Positions 11,145 through 22,037 are shown, numbered from the stretch's first letter. The stretch: DNA of 64,000 bases from Scilla litardierei (GCA_030789695.1 CM061142.1:160334391-160398390); one strand, 5' to 3'. Notes: generated by a model not told the origin, from the sequence alone. Numbers and translations are program-made.

Positions 11145-12190
11145 GTGGATGGAAATTTGACGAGGAGCGATAAATTGAATGTCTCATTACTTTTTATCTC
11201 CTTAGTCAAACGGCGACGCGAAGGTATATCTCATTCTTTGAACTTAATGAATATCTTCATAGTTTTTTTTTGCATTGTGTGCATGATTTCTTTTGTTTGT
11301 GTGATTGCATCTCATGTTTGCTTTAGTACTTCATGCATTTAAAAAAAACTGAAAAATGAAAAACTGAAAAAAAAAATTTGTGCTTAAATGTGTATCTTTT
11401 CTCTTTGATTCATTAGTAAGGTATGCATGGATGATTTTCATATCTATGTAGAAATTGGTGTATTATTACTTTTGCTACATGCGCATGTTTATCTCTCTAA
11501 ATATTCATGGCATGTCCAATGACTGAGAATAACTTGATTTCTACACCACCTACTTCACTTTCACATGTATTATTATTGTTGCACATTTGTAGATATCGTT
11601 TATGAAGTATGGAAAGTGAATGTATGAGGAAAACTTAACTGAAAATCTAAGGGATATGATATACCTTGCCATGGATAAAAATTGAGCAAAAGAAATGGTT
11701 GTTATAAGTATTTAAAAAAATTGTGAAAATAAAAGTTAATTGCTCCGTATGAAAAATGGATACAATCCTTGGCAACGGTATTACCCACGAGTATCCAACA
11801 TAAGCTTTATGGGTAAACTTTAGCGTTGGTGTATTTACTCGTCAAGCAATACCACCCCCACATCTAAGAGTCCTTATAGGCTATGTTTTGGGGTGTGGTA
11901 CCTTGAACTCATTTTTATTGAGGTGGGGAAAATCAATCCTAGGTGATAGAATGTTATTTGGAAAATGAGGATTGGTTTTGGTTGACTTTCTAAATGATTC
12001 TCCCCATGTGCTTCAATTTTTAATCATCACAACGTACACGTTGGTGTTGAAGTCTTAGTTGTTTAATTTCATTGGATTTTGACTTGATTATTCTATGATT
12101 GTATTCATGCAATTGTTGGTAATGGTTAATAATACTCTATTTTTGCATGATATATATTTTTGACTTCGTGCTTCGACTTTTGATGATAAC
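11145..12190 (+). other. Non-coding interior of the Sirevirus-like element where pol should be
   Basis: About 1 kb of T-rich sequence without any pol motif in six frames. It stands in place of the roughly 4 kb of protease, integrase, RT and RNase H of autonomous relatives, so pol was lost outright and not mutated in place. Confidence 0.75.
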
Positions 12191-12581
12191 AAAGGGGGAG
12201 AAAAATTGGGAAAGATTTGATATTAATGCTCGTGAAAATAAGATTGTTTGATTAAGGGGGAGCATTAATGAATATTGGGGAAGCACAAAAAAAAGATTGT
12301 TTGATTAAGGGGGAGCATTAATGAATATTGGGGAAGCACAAAAAAATAAGATTGTTTGATTAAGGGGGAGCATTAATGAATATTGGGGAAGCACAAAAAT
12401 AGGGGGAGCATGCATATTGAAAATAGGGGGAGCATGCATATTGTTAACTTTGCACATCGGTGTTTGCACATCATTATATCTTATTGCATGTCACCCACTA
12501 TCGTCACACCTTCACACACACTATTTGGCAACTTAATGCTCAAATCTTATACTTGGTTTGTCATCATCAAAAGGGGGAGAT
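12191..12581 (+). repeat. Multiple polypurine-tract region with 53-bp and 24-bp tandem repeats
   Basis: GGGGGAG occurs near 12194, 12256, 12309, 12364, 12402, 12426 and finally 12573 next to the 3' LTR. Three copies of a unit of about 53 bp (GATTGTTTGATTAAGGGGGA followed by GCATTAATGAATATTGGGGA) fill about 12236-12400. A 24-bp unit with GGGGGAGCATGCATATTG is duplicated at 12401-12442. Sireviruses are known for repeated polypurine tracts here. Confidence 0.85.
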
Positions 12582-14498
12582 TGTTGGTAGCAACGATCTA
12601 TGAACTTCGTGTTTGATGATAACAAACGTGTGTGAACGTTTTTAACGTGATGTGTTAAGTGTTTCAGGAACGGCGAACGTGCGACTCTTTCACGGAAAGG
12701 CTTGGTTAATGTGCAAAGGAGAAATAGTCCACTAAGGAGAGAAGAGTCACATTAGGATCCCAATGGAAAGGTGTCTTCTAATCTTATAACATATCACCAA
12801 CTCCCAAGCACTAAGCCAACAAAGAGAGCTGCTGATTTTCTTTAATCTCATTATCTTTGCATTACATTGGTGATTTAATAAATAAAAAAAAGAGGCCCAA
12901 GTTTCGTTTTTTTTGTTAGCCAAAATTCAAGAGAGGGCCGGCCCCTGTTCTTCATAATGGGGTAGGGTTTATTGGTTTCAAGACAGCCGAAATATCAAAG
13001 GGCAAACAAAAGGGCACAAATTGATTTGAGAGTGCAGCCGCAAGCAACAAAGAAAAGAAAGAGAATTTCGAAAGGGTCAGCCGCAAAAATCGTTGTTGAA
13101 ATAAATCCCCTGTGTGCCGAAATTTGAGAGGAGGCTGCGCAAGTTCAAAAACACATTTTCCCCTAAGAAAATAAATACAACCCCAGAGCCGCAGGTTTCA
13201 AAAAGCAAGAGAGAGGCAAACAAAAACCCTAACCTATTATTTCTAATTCCCCAAAAGGAGCCGGTTGCCAAAAATTTCTAAACCAAAAAAAAATCTTTTA
13301 AGAAGTCTGCCACTTGTTTTTAAAAGAGATGTGCACAGCCGCACAAATATAAAAAAAGGCATCTTTTTTTTTCTTTTCATCTTGAATCAAATAAAAAAAG
13401 GGGTGATCAAATCAAACAGGCGCAATTCACAGGGCTTCGTTTTGTTTGGTTTTTGATTGCAAGCCGTATTGAAAAGGAGAGAGGCGATTCTTCATTTTAA
13501 TTGGTTTTTAGAGCAGCTCCTTTTTTAATACCCCAAGAGCCGGCCATGTGCTTCATCTTCAAAATAATTAGAAGAGCCGCAATCTTTAATCACCCAGGGC
13601 GAATTGTTTTTTTGTAGCAGCCGAGGGGCCGCACAGTATTGTATTCTTAGAGGGAGTTCTTCGTTTTTAATTCCCAAGCGCTGCACAAAGCTTTTCTTTG
13701 AAAACAACACAGGGCCGCACAAATTGGACAAAGGGGAGCAGCAGCCGAAATTCCAAGCACATGGAGTTTTCTTTGCTTCTCTTGCAAATCAAAAGCCTGC
13801 CAAAGTTTTGATTGACTTTCTTTTTTTTGGCAGCCGAAATTTTTGTTTTGCCTTTCCTTTTTGGTTGACTATTGCAACATGTTTTTTTAATACAGGAGGC
13901 AAGCTGTTGAATGTCAGTTTGAGGCAGAATGCATTAAATCAATTGTTTCAACCTTTGGTGGAAGGCGCTAGTTTCATCGAGAGGGGAGCCGAACTATTGA
14001 GGGGACATCAGAGACAACATCTACGTCAGACGAGATCTGACCCGTGCCGATTGACGAGGACATCGCCGCTACACAAACTGAGATTCCTAAACTCTATTTA
14101 TCATTATTTTGTGTACTTGTTGTGGTAGATCCACGTAGGAGAAACTTTACCTTCTGTGTTACTTTTGGGGACCTGACGACTTGGGAGTCGTCACGGAGGG
14201 AGAGCATCTGACTAGATTGATAGTGTAGAGCACGTGGTGTGCGTACGAGCTAGGTGAGAGTAGATTTGGGATCTTGACTCATTGTAGCTGTACTTGATTA
14301 CATATCTATCTAGTAGTTGCTTTCGGGGGCTGGAGTATGTCGTGGGGACGACCGAACCAGGGTATATCTGTGCGTATTTTGTGATTGCTATTTTATTGCC
14401 CTGTCTGTGCCTATAACTGCGTGGGATTGTTCGTGGGTTGCACGAATATTTTTATTAGCCTATTCACCACCCCTCTAGGCTACGATCTAGATCCAACA
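12582..14498 (+). repeat. 3' LTR of the Sirevirus-like element (1917 bp)
   Basis: Matches 7343-9240, directly after the polypurine tract AAAAGGGGGAGAT. It carries an 18-bp insertion near 14031-14055 (GAGATCTGACCCGTGCCGAT region). Confidence 0.92.
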
Positions 14499-14503
14499 TA
14501 GTC
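14499..14503. repeat. Target site duplication TAGTC (right) of the Sirevirus-like element
   Basis: Identical to 7338-7342; element A's LTR resumes here. Confidence 0.9.
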
Positions 14504-15025
14504 GACTCACACGACATCACGATTTTCACGATTCGGCCTTTGAGGCACACGATTTTCACGATGTCCAACTCATTAAATATTCCGAGACTTGTAGTTATTT
14601 AACATCATCAAAATTACTTAGTTTACACAAAATTTTCAATGAGTTGAAGGGGTTAAATGATATTTGCAACAATTTAACATAGCGTTAAACATAGGTTTTT
14701 GGTGAACAAGCTACAGAAACTAATTTTTCTTTGTTGTTATTTAAAACTATAGTATATCGTGTGATATGCCGTTGGGTCACAAATTTAGTCCAGAATATCA
14801 TGGCATCGTTTTCATGCGTCATTTCACGTGTGGTTTTCATGTTATACAGTAATAAGTAAAAGTGGCGTATTCCGCATCAAATTTCAAAAATTCATAACTA
14901 ATTGCACACTTGCCTGTTTTTGGCGTTCTTTGTGTCGTCGGAAACGTCTCGACGAGTAATACGCTACGGCGAAGACGGTTCACTGTTTTGATAAAAGACC
15001 AATTCAGATAAGACTGTTTTCGACA
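14504..15025 (-). repeat. Element A right LTR, segment 2
   Basis: Matches 464-986 of the left LTR. Similarity stops abruptly after TTTTCGACA at 15025, where the sequence switches to the interior of element B. Confidence 0.85.
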
Positions 15026-17200
15026 GAGCACAGACATATATACTCAGGCAACAAAACATAACTACTTACATATAAGCACCATATATATCTACCTACGAGC
15101 ACATACTCACTCATACTAGTATATAGGTCACTCAATAGGCCTACTTACTTATCTATATGTACACCTATTATCATCACACCTAGCATATACATAGCTTTAC
15201 CAATCATTTTATTTCAACCATTACAAGTATCTCTTACTACATACACAGCTCAGATATTTCAACGCTAACTCTTATATACACAGGCATCCCTAGTATAGTA
15301 TAGCTATCCACACAAAAATCTATAACTACTAACACACCACAACTTCATACTATCACGAATAACTCCGAGTATATATATATATATGTACCACACAATAGGC
15401 AAGCATCAATATACTATGGGGGTACACTCATTCAAGCCCACGTACACAACTTAGGTACGTGCACTACGACTACCTCACAAGGTCCAAGGGCCTACTAACA
15501 ATGAAGGGTTGACACAGTCATTGACGGACCCTAAGGTCTAAGCAATAAAGAGAGGTCGAGAGCGTGACGAGGGAAGGATCGATAAGCACGAGTTCAGATA
15601 GGACGAATACAAGGAGACGGCTTGGTTAGGGAAAACATTGGCTCAATGGTGATGTTTAGGTTGAGGGAAAAGGAGATGTGGAGATGCTTAAATAGGATAC
15701 AGAAGAGATAACAGGGTGAATAGCATAAGCTAAAATACGAGGAGTTTGAAAACTGTTGTACCTCAAAAGTTAAAATCCTCGTCTGTAAAGAAATATTTGG
15801 AGGTCGATAAAACGAGTTGTTCAAAAATAAGTTTGGGTCGAATATTCATAATAAGAGAAAGTGGTCTATTGGGGAAAAAATTTATAAAAAGAAGTAAAAT
15901 CATTTACACGAATATTAAGGATGTGGTTTAGAAAATTTATACGTCAGTAATTTAATATAATTTTGTCAAAAAGTTTTGGAAAGTCGAAGAATGAAATCAA
16001 GTAACGGAAAAATTTAAACTCAGGTTAAATGCTTTCAAAACTCTTTGGGCTATGGAAAATTGAGAATAATCAATTTTGAAACTACTTTTTAGAGAACCAG
16101 GGTTTGCCAGAAATGAGAAACTAATTTACATAAGGTTCTTAATATACGAGCACAACAAGTCTGGCACGGATATAAAAATAGTTGAAAGTATGTATGGTGC
16201 ACGGAAAAATAATATTAACGACTTAGTATAAGAATTATCAAGATCGAATAGAAAATCCTTAAAATCAAATCATGGAGGGTCTAAAGCAGGATGTGGTTAT
16301 GAAAATAGTAATTTTGCAAAAGAATCTGAAGTGGAGAAAACGACGAGCAAAACCAACTTGCTGCAAGCTGAAATTCCATGTGTCTTGAAAGTATATTAAA
16401 GTAAACACGACGTATCATTCGAATGGCATAAATAAGAAGGAAAATCATAAATCGAATAGGGCAAAATAAAGTACGGTTCAGAATTAATATATGAAGGGAC
16501 GACGCATTTACCTAAGTACGAAAAACATAGGCTGGAAAAATACTATAAACTAGTATTCAAAAATTCCGACAAGCGTTTTAAAATTTTAAATCAACGAAGG
16601 AGTAGAAAATATAAGATATATATATTAAAAATTTGGACAAATTTAAACTTAGTGAAAGAGAAGATCGAAAAATACTTTCAGAAAATTCAAGACTTGTAAT
16701 GGAGAGGTTCGAAAATTGACGACGATCGTCATGAGGTGATCTCGTGAATCGAGGCAAGGAAAATAGTCAGATGATCATGAATCAGGAAAATCTACGGGGA
16801 AACTCCTACAGTCGACCAACCAAAGACTAAGAACTAAGTGCTAAGACTCTCTAAGGAGCTAGACGGTAATGAAATGCGTTCAGCTTGGTCCGAAGTTGAT
16901 GAACCCAAGCGAACGACTGAAGGGAATTCTAGAAGTCTAATATGGTCAGGGGTAGACAAGGACCACTAAGGCAACTCCTATCAATTGCTGACAGGGGGTC
17001 TAACTAACAATCAGAGGCCTCTAACTAGCAAGCACAGACGTCTAACTAAGTCTTCTTACCACCTAGTGCCGTAGGAAAACGACTAGACTCGGGGCTTATT
17101 ACTCGGATGTTGCAATTTATTTAATGGACATTCCGTTATTATCGTTGTTCCGTTAATTCGCAATTGCAAGACCGGACCTGCATGGGCCACCAACAAAACC
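15026..17200 (-). other. Element B interior, no coding capacity
   Basis: 15026-15430 is rich in CA/TA steps (ACATATA, TACACAC types), like the interior of element D. 15430-17160 is purine-rich on the plus strand. No frame above about 76 residues and no recognisable gag or pol motif. Nothing else seen. Confidence 0.7.
17175..17192 (-). other. Primer-binding site for tRNA-Ile (element B)
   Basis: The plus strand reads GACCTGCATGGGCCACCA, which equals the 3' end of plant tRNA-Ile(AAU) including CCA, as I remember that tRNA. In element sense it is therefore a perfect 18-nt primer-binding site. It is 8 bp from the LTR edge. Confidence 0.75.
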
Positions 17201-17790
17201 TGTCACGCCCCGCTTCCCAAAAATATGGAGGCGAAGCGTGAGAAGGTCCGCTCAGACTTGAAGCTGCAAAGCTGCAAGTCCGATAAGCGTCAATCAAATT
17301 TAAAACTGCAGGTCCTTGCAATGCGAGCGAAACAAGATAATACTAATTAAATGAGACACAAGAATAATCTCAGAATATCCATAAATATAAATTCCAACAT
17401 CGCAGAAAAGCCACCAGGCTGAAATAAAAGAGAGCCTAAAGGCCTAAACATGGCCAACAAAAGTACAGCGTACAAACAAAGGTGCTACGCACCAACAACT
17501 AACAAAAGGCCTAAAACAAAATAAAGCTCAACAAAGACTCAAAGAATGGTCACCGGTGTCCACCAAAATCCTCCTGGGCAGTCATGGACTCAGACTCAGC
17601 GTCAGCAACACATCACGTACTCAGCAATGGTCTCTGGCTCAGGGTCTAACATGTGACACCCAAAAGAGCAAGGGGCACATGTCAGCAAGTCTACAAGAGA
17701 CTTGTGCAAGGAAACTGAAAGTAGGTAAAGCAACCTAGCAGTTCTAGCATGAATGCAATGACATGGAAGTTTAAAGTATGAGTGCAACAA

Positions 17791-17818
17791 GTAAAGTAAA
17801 GTAAAGTAAAGTAAAGTA
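17791..17818 (+). repeat. (GTAAA)n microsatellite
   Basis: Five GTAAA units plus GTA in element B's LTR. Confidence 0.9.
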
Positions 17819-18240
17819 CGAGCATGGCATTTAAACATGGCATGGATGACAAGTATTTCATGAATCATTCACAAGACAAGTACAAGACAAGAAAAGTAAG
17901 CACCTCGTGCACAGAGATTCCGTCTTTTGGCTAGAGGGCTGATCAGGCCACTCCTAAGCTCAAGCGAACGTTTATCCCTACCCCTCCACGTGTATCGAGC
18001 CAGGACCTTACCCCCGAACGGGAATGCTCGCTTCTGAAACACGAGCCAGGAAGTGTTTTATCTTGTTGGTCTAGGGGTGCACCTAGCCAGACAAGGGAGT
18101 ACAAGTACAAGTATTGTAGCGTGTGCTACCAATGCGACATTCAATGCATGGATGACATGACATGACAAGTAGTAAGGCGTACAGGTAAGGAAAGTAAACG
18201 TGACAGTTTAGTATGCATGAACAACAAGTTTTAAGGGTTG

Positions 18241-18306
18241 GATCTAGCTTCGTTGTCAAGCTAGGTCAATTAGGTGACGGATCTAGTTTCGTTGTCAAAC
18301 TAGATC
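18241..18306. repeat. Two tandem 39-bp units, each a hairpin with compensated stem changes
   Basis: Hairpin 1 (18241-18267): arm GATCTAGCTT, loop CGTTGTC, arm AAGCTAGGTC. Hairpin 2 (18280-18306): arm GATCTAGTTT, same loop, arm AAACTAGATC. The C:G pair of the first became T:A in the second, keeping the stem. Confidence 0.85.
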
Positions 18307-19220
18307 AAGTAGGCGTCTAGCCAGCTATCATTTCACTGACTAGTCTCTTTTACGCTAGGAACAAGGAAGTGGCCTAAAAACATGGCCTTACACAAGAGTT
18401 GTGCCTGCAAGTGCGACGTCTGAGCACACCGTCCAATGAGTCCAAAAATCACAATTATCCTACGTGCACAAGTCCACCGGCCTACATCCGTTTTATTAAT
18501 CTTGATTAGTGATTGCTAAAACATTTCAAATACTTTAAAATACTGATTTTTAGTCTTGGTTAACATGCAATTGGGTTGGGGGTCCTAGGGGTGCAAAACG
18601 TTACCTCAACACGACGCGAAAGCTACACCGGCGTCGGGTAGCGACGCCGGGGGTTGGAATAATAAGATCGCGCTCCAAGTCCAGATTCCAATTAGATTCC
18701 TCGCTGGAAATTTCAGAGCAATCAACCCAGGCGACGATTCCAGATTCCAAAGCTAGCACGTGCGACGACGGGCTACGACGTGCGACGACATCGTACGCGG
18801 CAAGTCGTCAAAGAGAACGCACCTAGGTGGGGCCCACAGTAGTCCTAGGGACCTTTGGGGGACCCACAATACCTCTGGAGAACTTGGGGGGCCCACGGAG
18901 GCAAGTGGTGCGACGGATGCGGGGTTGCGACGAGTGGCTCTCGGTCGTACACAGCCAATGCGGGGAGATCCGTCGGTCGTGCGCTGAGAATGCGGGGGTT
19001 GCAGCGTTGGGGTCGGTGCGGGCCTTGGTGCGGGGGGTTTGGTCGGTCGCTGCGGGCGATTGGGTCGGTCGATGCGGGCGACAATGCGTTGCAACGTTTG
19101 CAACGTTGCAACGAAGCAGCGAGCGCACGGTGCGGGCGGGCGCCTCGGTCAGGTGCGGAGCGATGCGGGCGACAGCTGCGGGGGCTTGCAGCGATGCGGG
19201 GAGCGGCGATGGTGGGCGAC

Positions 19221-19243
19221 AGCTCTCGGTCTGACCGAGAGCT
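19221..19243. repeat. 11-bp inverted repeat in GC-rich LTR block
   Basis: AGCTCTCGGTC, one base, then GACCGAGAGCT, followed by further CTCGGTC motifs. Confidence 0.8.
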
Positions 19244-20059
19244 TCTCTCGGTCGGGCACGGGAGATGAGGAGCGACGGCTACAGCGGAGCGGGCGGGGCT
19301 TGGTGCGGGGGAAGCTGCCGGTCAGACCGAGGGAACGGGGTGAAATTCATCGGTCGTGCGCATGCGACGGCTGCGACGTTGCGACGAATCGTCGCAACGT
19401 CAAATTTGAGTTTTGGAAGAGGCTAGGGTTAATTTCTTGCGAAAATAGGTCTTCCTAGAGGTTGTTTATATAGTATAGATGGGTTGACTTGGTCTAGGGC
19501 TAAATCTAATAGGATTAGAAGTTTAAAATAATTTAAAATTTGAAATTCAACTTCTCCAACTCACCCAAGGATTTGACTTGGTCCAAATGAGCTGGAAATT
19601 AGCTCAAAAATTCTTTAAAACGTTTAAAACTCAAATAAATTTTATTTGGCCGAAATTAATTTAAAAATAAATTATTAAAAATATTATAAACCTTGTTAAA
19701 AATATTAAAGTGGTCAAATAAACTCCAAAAATTATAAAATAAATATCGGGGTGATCGTGATGACGAATGTGAGCTAACTAAGAAGACGGATCTCAATTTT
19801 GACGTCGGACGACGAGACTAGAAATAGAAACGTCTCCCGTCAAGAGTGAGAATCGTCACGTCTCATCGAGTGAGATTAAATTGTGGAAGAACGTCTCGAG
19901 AAGTGTCATCCCAAGATAGTGCCACTATTTAATACTCTCAGAGACGTTCACAACAGTATATCACACAAAAGAGTTCACAATCAAATAAAGTCTAAAATAA
20001 ACACGTGCACGGCCAAAAGCACGTGCACGAACAACGTACCACGAAAAGTGGTCGTTACA

Positions 20060-20398
20060 GCGAGGAAGAAGAAAAGGCCTCGGTTGCTAGTTGTTGTAGG
20101 GTGAAGCAAGAAATTACCTAGGGTTAATAATAATAGAATAGGGTAAGGCTCTGTGCTATCTCGTTTAGCCTAGGGTAGTTGTGCTCTCAAGATTTGTTTC
20201 CTATAGTTTTGTTTATTAAATAGAGTAGGGGCTTGTACGTGGGTGGAGAGAGGGGTATAACGTGTGATGATGGGGCGAGTTGGGGGGAGAACGGGTCAAG
20301 GATAAAAATACGTTGGAAAAAGATTTCAAAAGATGTGTTTTTATCAGCAGACTAATTCGTTTAATAGATTTAGCTTGAGACAAAAAAATCCCTTTTCC

Positions 20399-20460
<62 letters not shown>

Positions 20461-20741
20461 TTGAAATCTTTTTGTTCTGTTTTTCATTTAAAATCTGAGT
20501 TTGAATAGGTATAAATTATTATATATATTAATATAATAATAATAATAGGTTATTAAATTTGCGCCCCAACGTCCAAAAATCAAACTGTAGGGACCGAGGC
20601 GATCACGTCTCCTAGAGGGTCAGAGACAAGGGGTCCGGTCACGCATCTGAGCTACGGGAAACAACAATAAAACCAAATACAGAAATACTCATACGAAACA
20701 GCATACGCAGAAAAATACACGACCGAAAAGTGGTCGTTACA
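20060..20741 (-). repeat. Element A right LTR, segment 3
   Basis: Matches about 1636-2272 of the left LTR and ends GTGGTCGTTACA. This is the right boundary of element A. Confidence 0.85.
20402..20457. repeat. (TA)28 microsatellite
   Basis: 28 TA units, compared with 5 at the matching place in the left LTR (1978-1987). Confidence 0.95.
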
Positions 20742-20979
20742 GGTTGGCTCAGCGATAAGGGTGTTGATCGCCTCGAGACGCGGTACGGTTCAGGAAGCGG
20801 TTCAGCACGGGACGAGGTGCGGCTCGGGACGTAGTTCGGCTTAGGAGAAGCGACATGGGTGCCAAAGAAATGTTGCTGAAAACAATGCTTCGTATTCTAC
20901 AGAAACGACGTGAAATGTCAGTAGTTTAAATATTCATGCGTTTATGACTTGCAAATGTTAGATAGATCTATTCTTAGGG
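20742..20979. other. Spacer between elements A and C
   Basis: About 240 bp without a coding frame. Once C is removed it is contiguous with 42384 onward, so it may be interior sequence of the gypsy remnant G. The first part has repeated CGGTTC/CGGGAC motifs. No gene seen. Confidence 0.5.
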
Positions 20980-20984
20980 GTTGG
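20980..20984. repeat. Target site duplication GTTGG (left) of element C
   Basis: GTTGG precedes the LTR and recurs at 42379-42383. Confidence 0.9.
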
Positions 20985-21347
20985 TGATCGCGCCCCGGAT
21001 ACACGTCCCGGGACGACGGTTGTAGTTTTACCGCAAGCGCACGGTATGGTGGCGAGCGGGTATCGAACACAGGGAGGACGAATGACCGTGCTTGCTCCTG
21101 ATCAACCTGGCTATTTAGGAACAGAGATAATTGCCTTGGGCGATCCTGTCACAATCGTCAGACAAATTTGCGAAATATCAAATCAAATAAAGAACGTCTA
21201 GGGAAAGGGGAATCCCCACTACTCACCGTATTTCATAAATGTGGTTCACCGGTATCGAAATCGCTAGAATGAGAATTTGGATGAACTAGTTGCAACTAAA
21301 TGTGGAACCAAGCTCACGCTCTCGCGCTGTTGCCGGTCTATAGCTAT

Positions 21348-21651
21348 CCTAGGTTTGGGTCCAATCTCTTGCAAACCCTAGCCTAGGGAAGCTAGCATTA
21401 GGATCAACATCATCGTCCAATTGCGCACCGAGCCCAATCTCTTGCAAACTCGGTCCACAATCTAAATTAGGATAGTTCCTACCCGTCCAATCTCTTGCAA
21501 ACGGGTATCGGCACGGAATTGCAACCGGAGGTCCTAGTATCGGTCCAATCTCTTGCAAACCGATACTTCGAAAATCCGACTCCAACCCAATTCGGATTTC
21601 TAGGGCTTCCTATCAAATTGGGATCCAATCTCTTGCAAATCCCAATTGATA
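21348..21651 (-). repeat. Array of five stem-loops with one shared 14-nt loop and five different stems (left LTR of C)
   Basis: The plus strand loop is CCAATCTCTTGCAA at 21361, 21434, 21487, 21545 and 21625. Flanking arms pair each time: CCTAGGTTTGGGT with ACCCTAGCCTAGG (13 bp, one wobble, one mismatch); ACCGAG with CTCGGT; TACCCGT with ACGGGTA; AGTATCGGT with ACCGATACT; AATTGGGAT with ATCCCAATT (plus 4 bp after a bulge). In element sense the loop RNA is UUGCAAGAGAUUGG. The array lies about 390-700 nt downstream of the TATA-like box, so it should be transcribed into the leader. Unknown function. Confidence 0.92.
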
Positions 21652-22037
21652 TGAATACCTAGCTATCCGTAGTAATTCGATCCCAATCTAATCCCTAATA
21701 ACAATCCTAGCTCAATTTCTACCAATTCAACACAAATAGGAAATAGGGCTTGTAGGGTTCATCCCCACGCCCCGAGACGTGGAGACTACTCACAAATCAT
21801 AGCAATAGCACAAAAATAATCAATGAAATAGGCAATGGAATTCATCACAACAATGATATAAACAATAAAAATAGAGTTTTTGGGGAAGAGAAATGCAAAC
21901 CAATGTAGATCTTCAATTAATCCAACAAAAATCCAAGTTTTTCTCTTCTCCAATCACAATTAATAAAGCTAAAAACTAGACTCAAAAAGCTGCAAAAAAT
22001 CTGAGAGATAGCCCCCAAAACTAGGGTAAAAACAGAG

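Larger units (their letters stand above)
7343..14498 (+). mobile_element. Complete gag-only (non-autonomous) Sirevirus-like Ty1/copia element
   Basis: Two direct LTRs begin TGTTGGTAGC and end ATCCAACA, with a tRNA-iMet primer-binding site at 9243, one long gag frame (9285-11144), a polypurine tract at 12571-12581 and a 5-bp TAGTC duplication. No protease, integrase, RT or RNase H is visible between 11145 and 12581. This layout matches the TR-GAG or large-derivative class, elements that keep gag but borrow pol. Gag architecture and the repeated GGGGGAG motifs before the 3' LTR point to the Sirevirus lineage. Confidence 0.9.
15026..20059 (-). mobile_element. Element B: truncated non-autonomous gypsy-type element, one LTR left
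   Basis: A non-coding interior (15026-17200) joins a full LTR (17201-20059; TGTCACGCCCC...GTTACA) through a tRNA-Ile primer-binding site, so sense is minus. The second LTR, part of the interior and about 650 bp of host LTR (987-1635 in the left copy) are gone, as expected from one deletion across the left edge. The LTR ends resemble those of element A, so B is probably a Tekay-related non-autonomous derivative. Confidence 0.75.
17201..20059 (-). repeat. Element B LTR (2859 bp)
   Basis: Begins TGTCACGCCCCGCTTCCC and ends GTGGTCGTTACA, directly followed by element A's LTR. It contains a (GTAAA)5 run, paired hairpins with compensated stems (18241-18306), a GC-rich block at about 18740-19400 with a 23-nt inverted repeat at 19221-19243, and AT-rich sequence at 19500-19740. 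The open frames at 18753-19458 are by-products of the GC-rich block. Confidence 0.8.
1..20741 (-). mobile_element. Element A: degenerate Ty3/gypsy (Tekay-like chromovirus) retrotransposon, left end outside window
   Basis: The left copy of the LTR (1-2272) and the right copy (6499-7342, 14504-15025, 20060-20741) flank minus-strand gag-pol remnants at 2358-6498. Position 4 aligns with 6880, so the left LTR should begin about 380 bp before the window, and the left target duplication cannot be checked. Clade assignment rests on the RT and integrase motifs and the chromovirus-like integrase tail. The right LTR was later split by a Sirevirus-like element and by element B. Pol is broken into several frames, so this copy is dead. 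Confidence 0.85.

Noticed and set aside
18753..19458. Six overlapping frames of 75-139 residues
   Set aside because: GC-rich, few-stop block in element B's LTR; composition artefact.
21349..21585. Minus frame with repeated LQEIGP/FARDWT motifs (also at 32596-32832)
   Set aside because: The protein repeats are just translation of the shared hairpin loop; the signal is at nucleic-acid level.
21348..21651. CRISPR-like pattern (short repeat with unique intervening sequence)
   Set aside because: Repeat is 14 nt, spacing is uneven, flanks pair with each other, and the context is a plant LTR.
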